DNA of 5,622 nucleotides from Zoogloeaceae bacterium (GTDB taxonomy: Bacteria; Pseudomonadota; Gammaproteobacteria; Burkholderiales; Rhodocyclaceae): assembly GCA_031281985.1 (NCBI GenBank), contig JAITEO010000303.1:1-5622 (forward strand). The letters run 5' to 3'. Below are positions 5,476 through 5,622 of the stretch, in pieces (the stretch's first letter is position 1; each line of letters begins with the position of its first letter). Below the pieces are notes generated by a model. It was not told the DNA's origin, ran no database searches, and saw only the letters and a program-made list of their open reading frames with translations. Position numbers and translations under genes: made by a program.

Positions 5476-5622
5476 CAGCGATCGCCTCCCTGAACCTGTT
5501 CATGATCTCTGATGCCCCACAATCCAAGCCCCTTTCAGCAAAAACAAGGGACGGGACAACGCGCTGATCTCGCTCCTACCTCGCCACAAGCGAAGCGCGC
5601 AGCGCCGTGGCTTTCCGTACAG
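5476..5622. other. Upstream region with no recognised gene
   Basis: This 147-bp stretch lies beyond the promoter block and has ordinary GC content. All minus-strand frames are interrupted, and the fragments reaching the right edge are too short to identify. On the plus strand a 33-codon frame from ATG at 5466 (MKKSAIASLNLF...) ends at 5567 but has no ribosome-binding site. Small palindromes are present: GCGATCGC at 5478-5485 and TGAAC-CT-GTTCA at 5491-5502. An imperfect long stem pairs GCGCTG (5561-5566) with CAGCGC (5600-5605) and TCGCT (5570-5574) with AGCGA (5589-5593). No function can be assigned. Confidence 0.5.

Noticed and set aside
3504..5567. A 687-codon open frame on the plus strand antisense to the receptor
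   Set aside because: It mirrors the receptor codons almost throughout, shows no domain sense and has no ribosome site. The receptor on the other strand has signal peptide, plug and barrel motifs. Long antisense frames are a by-product of GC-rich codon use.
5466..5567. A 33-codon plus-strand frame (MKKSAIASLNLF...) as a divergent small gene or leader peptide
   Set aside because: There is no Shine-Dalgarno sequence before its ATG, only AT-rich sequence, and no recognisable family. It is simply the end of the long antisense frame.
5561..5605. A terminator or mobile-element end formed by GCGCTG/CAGCGC and TCGCT/AGCGA arms
   Set aside because: Pairing is interrupted, no T-run follows on either strand, and no matching copy or transposase is in the window.

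Overview
The window looks like a chromosomal or accessory segment of a Gram-negative bacterium, probably a proteobacterium and perhaps a betaproteobacterium. It encodes an outer-membrane TonB-dependent receptor, an SbmA/YddA-type inner-membrane ABC protein and a proteobacterial-style MerR metal regulator, with moderately high GC and GCG/CGC-rich codon use. The taxon is inferred from style only.

All supported genes lie on the minus strand and are read from right to left. They are a TonB-dependent siderophore-type receptor (5318-3198), a fused permease/ATPase ABC transporter of the SbmA/BacA-YddA group (3153-1387), a MerR-family metal regulator (1390-866), a 76-residue heavy-metal-associated (HMA) metallochaperone-like protein (841-611), and the N-terminal third of a P1B-type heavy-metal ATPase (575 to the left edge, cut by the window). 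Gaps are short (44, 24 and 35 nt) and the ABC and MerR genes share an ATGA overlap. No convincing terminator lies between genes, so this reads as one operon.

The most interesting element is in front of the receptor. On the minus strand, TTGACC (-35, 5427-5422) and TAGCTT (-10, 5402-5397) are separated by 19 bp, and the space between holds a 22-bp dyad of two 10-bp arms around CA (5424-5403, one mismatched pair). Over-long spacing with the dyad lodged between -35 and -10 is the hallmark of MerR-family activated promoters (merT, zntA, copA). The simplest reading is that the MerR protein encoded third in the operon controls the whole operon, including the siderophore-type receptor and its ABC partner. 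A receptor of this type would normally be expected under Fur control and iron starvation. Here it appears wired to a toxic-metal switch together with an efflux pump that resembles Zn/Cd/Pb exporters.

Working model (inference): when Zn, Cd, Pb or a similar ion rises, the MerR protein switches on the pump and its soluble HMA partner for cytoplasmic detoxification. It also switches on an outer-membrane receptor and ABC protein that handle a metal chelate, peptide or siderophore-like molecule. The rest of the upstream region (about 5430-5622) holds a very AT-rich block just upstream of the -35 and then about 150 bp in which I recognise no gene.
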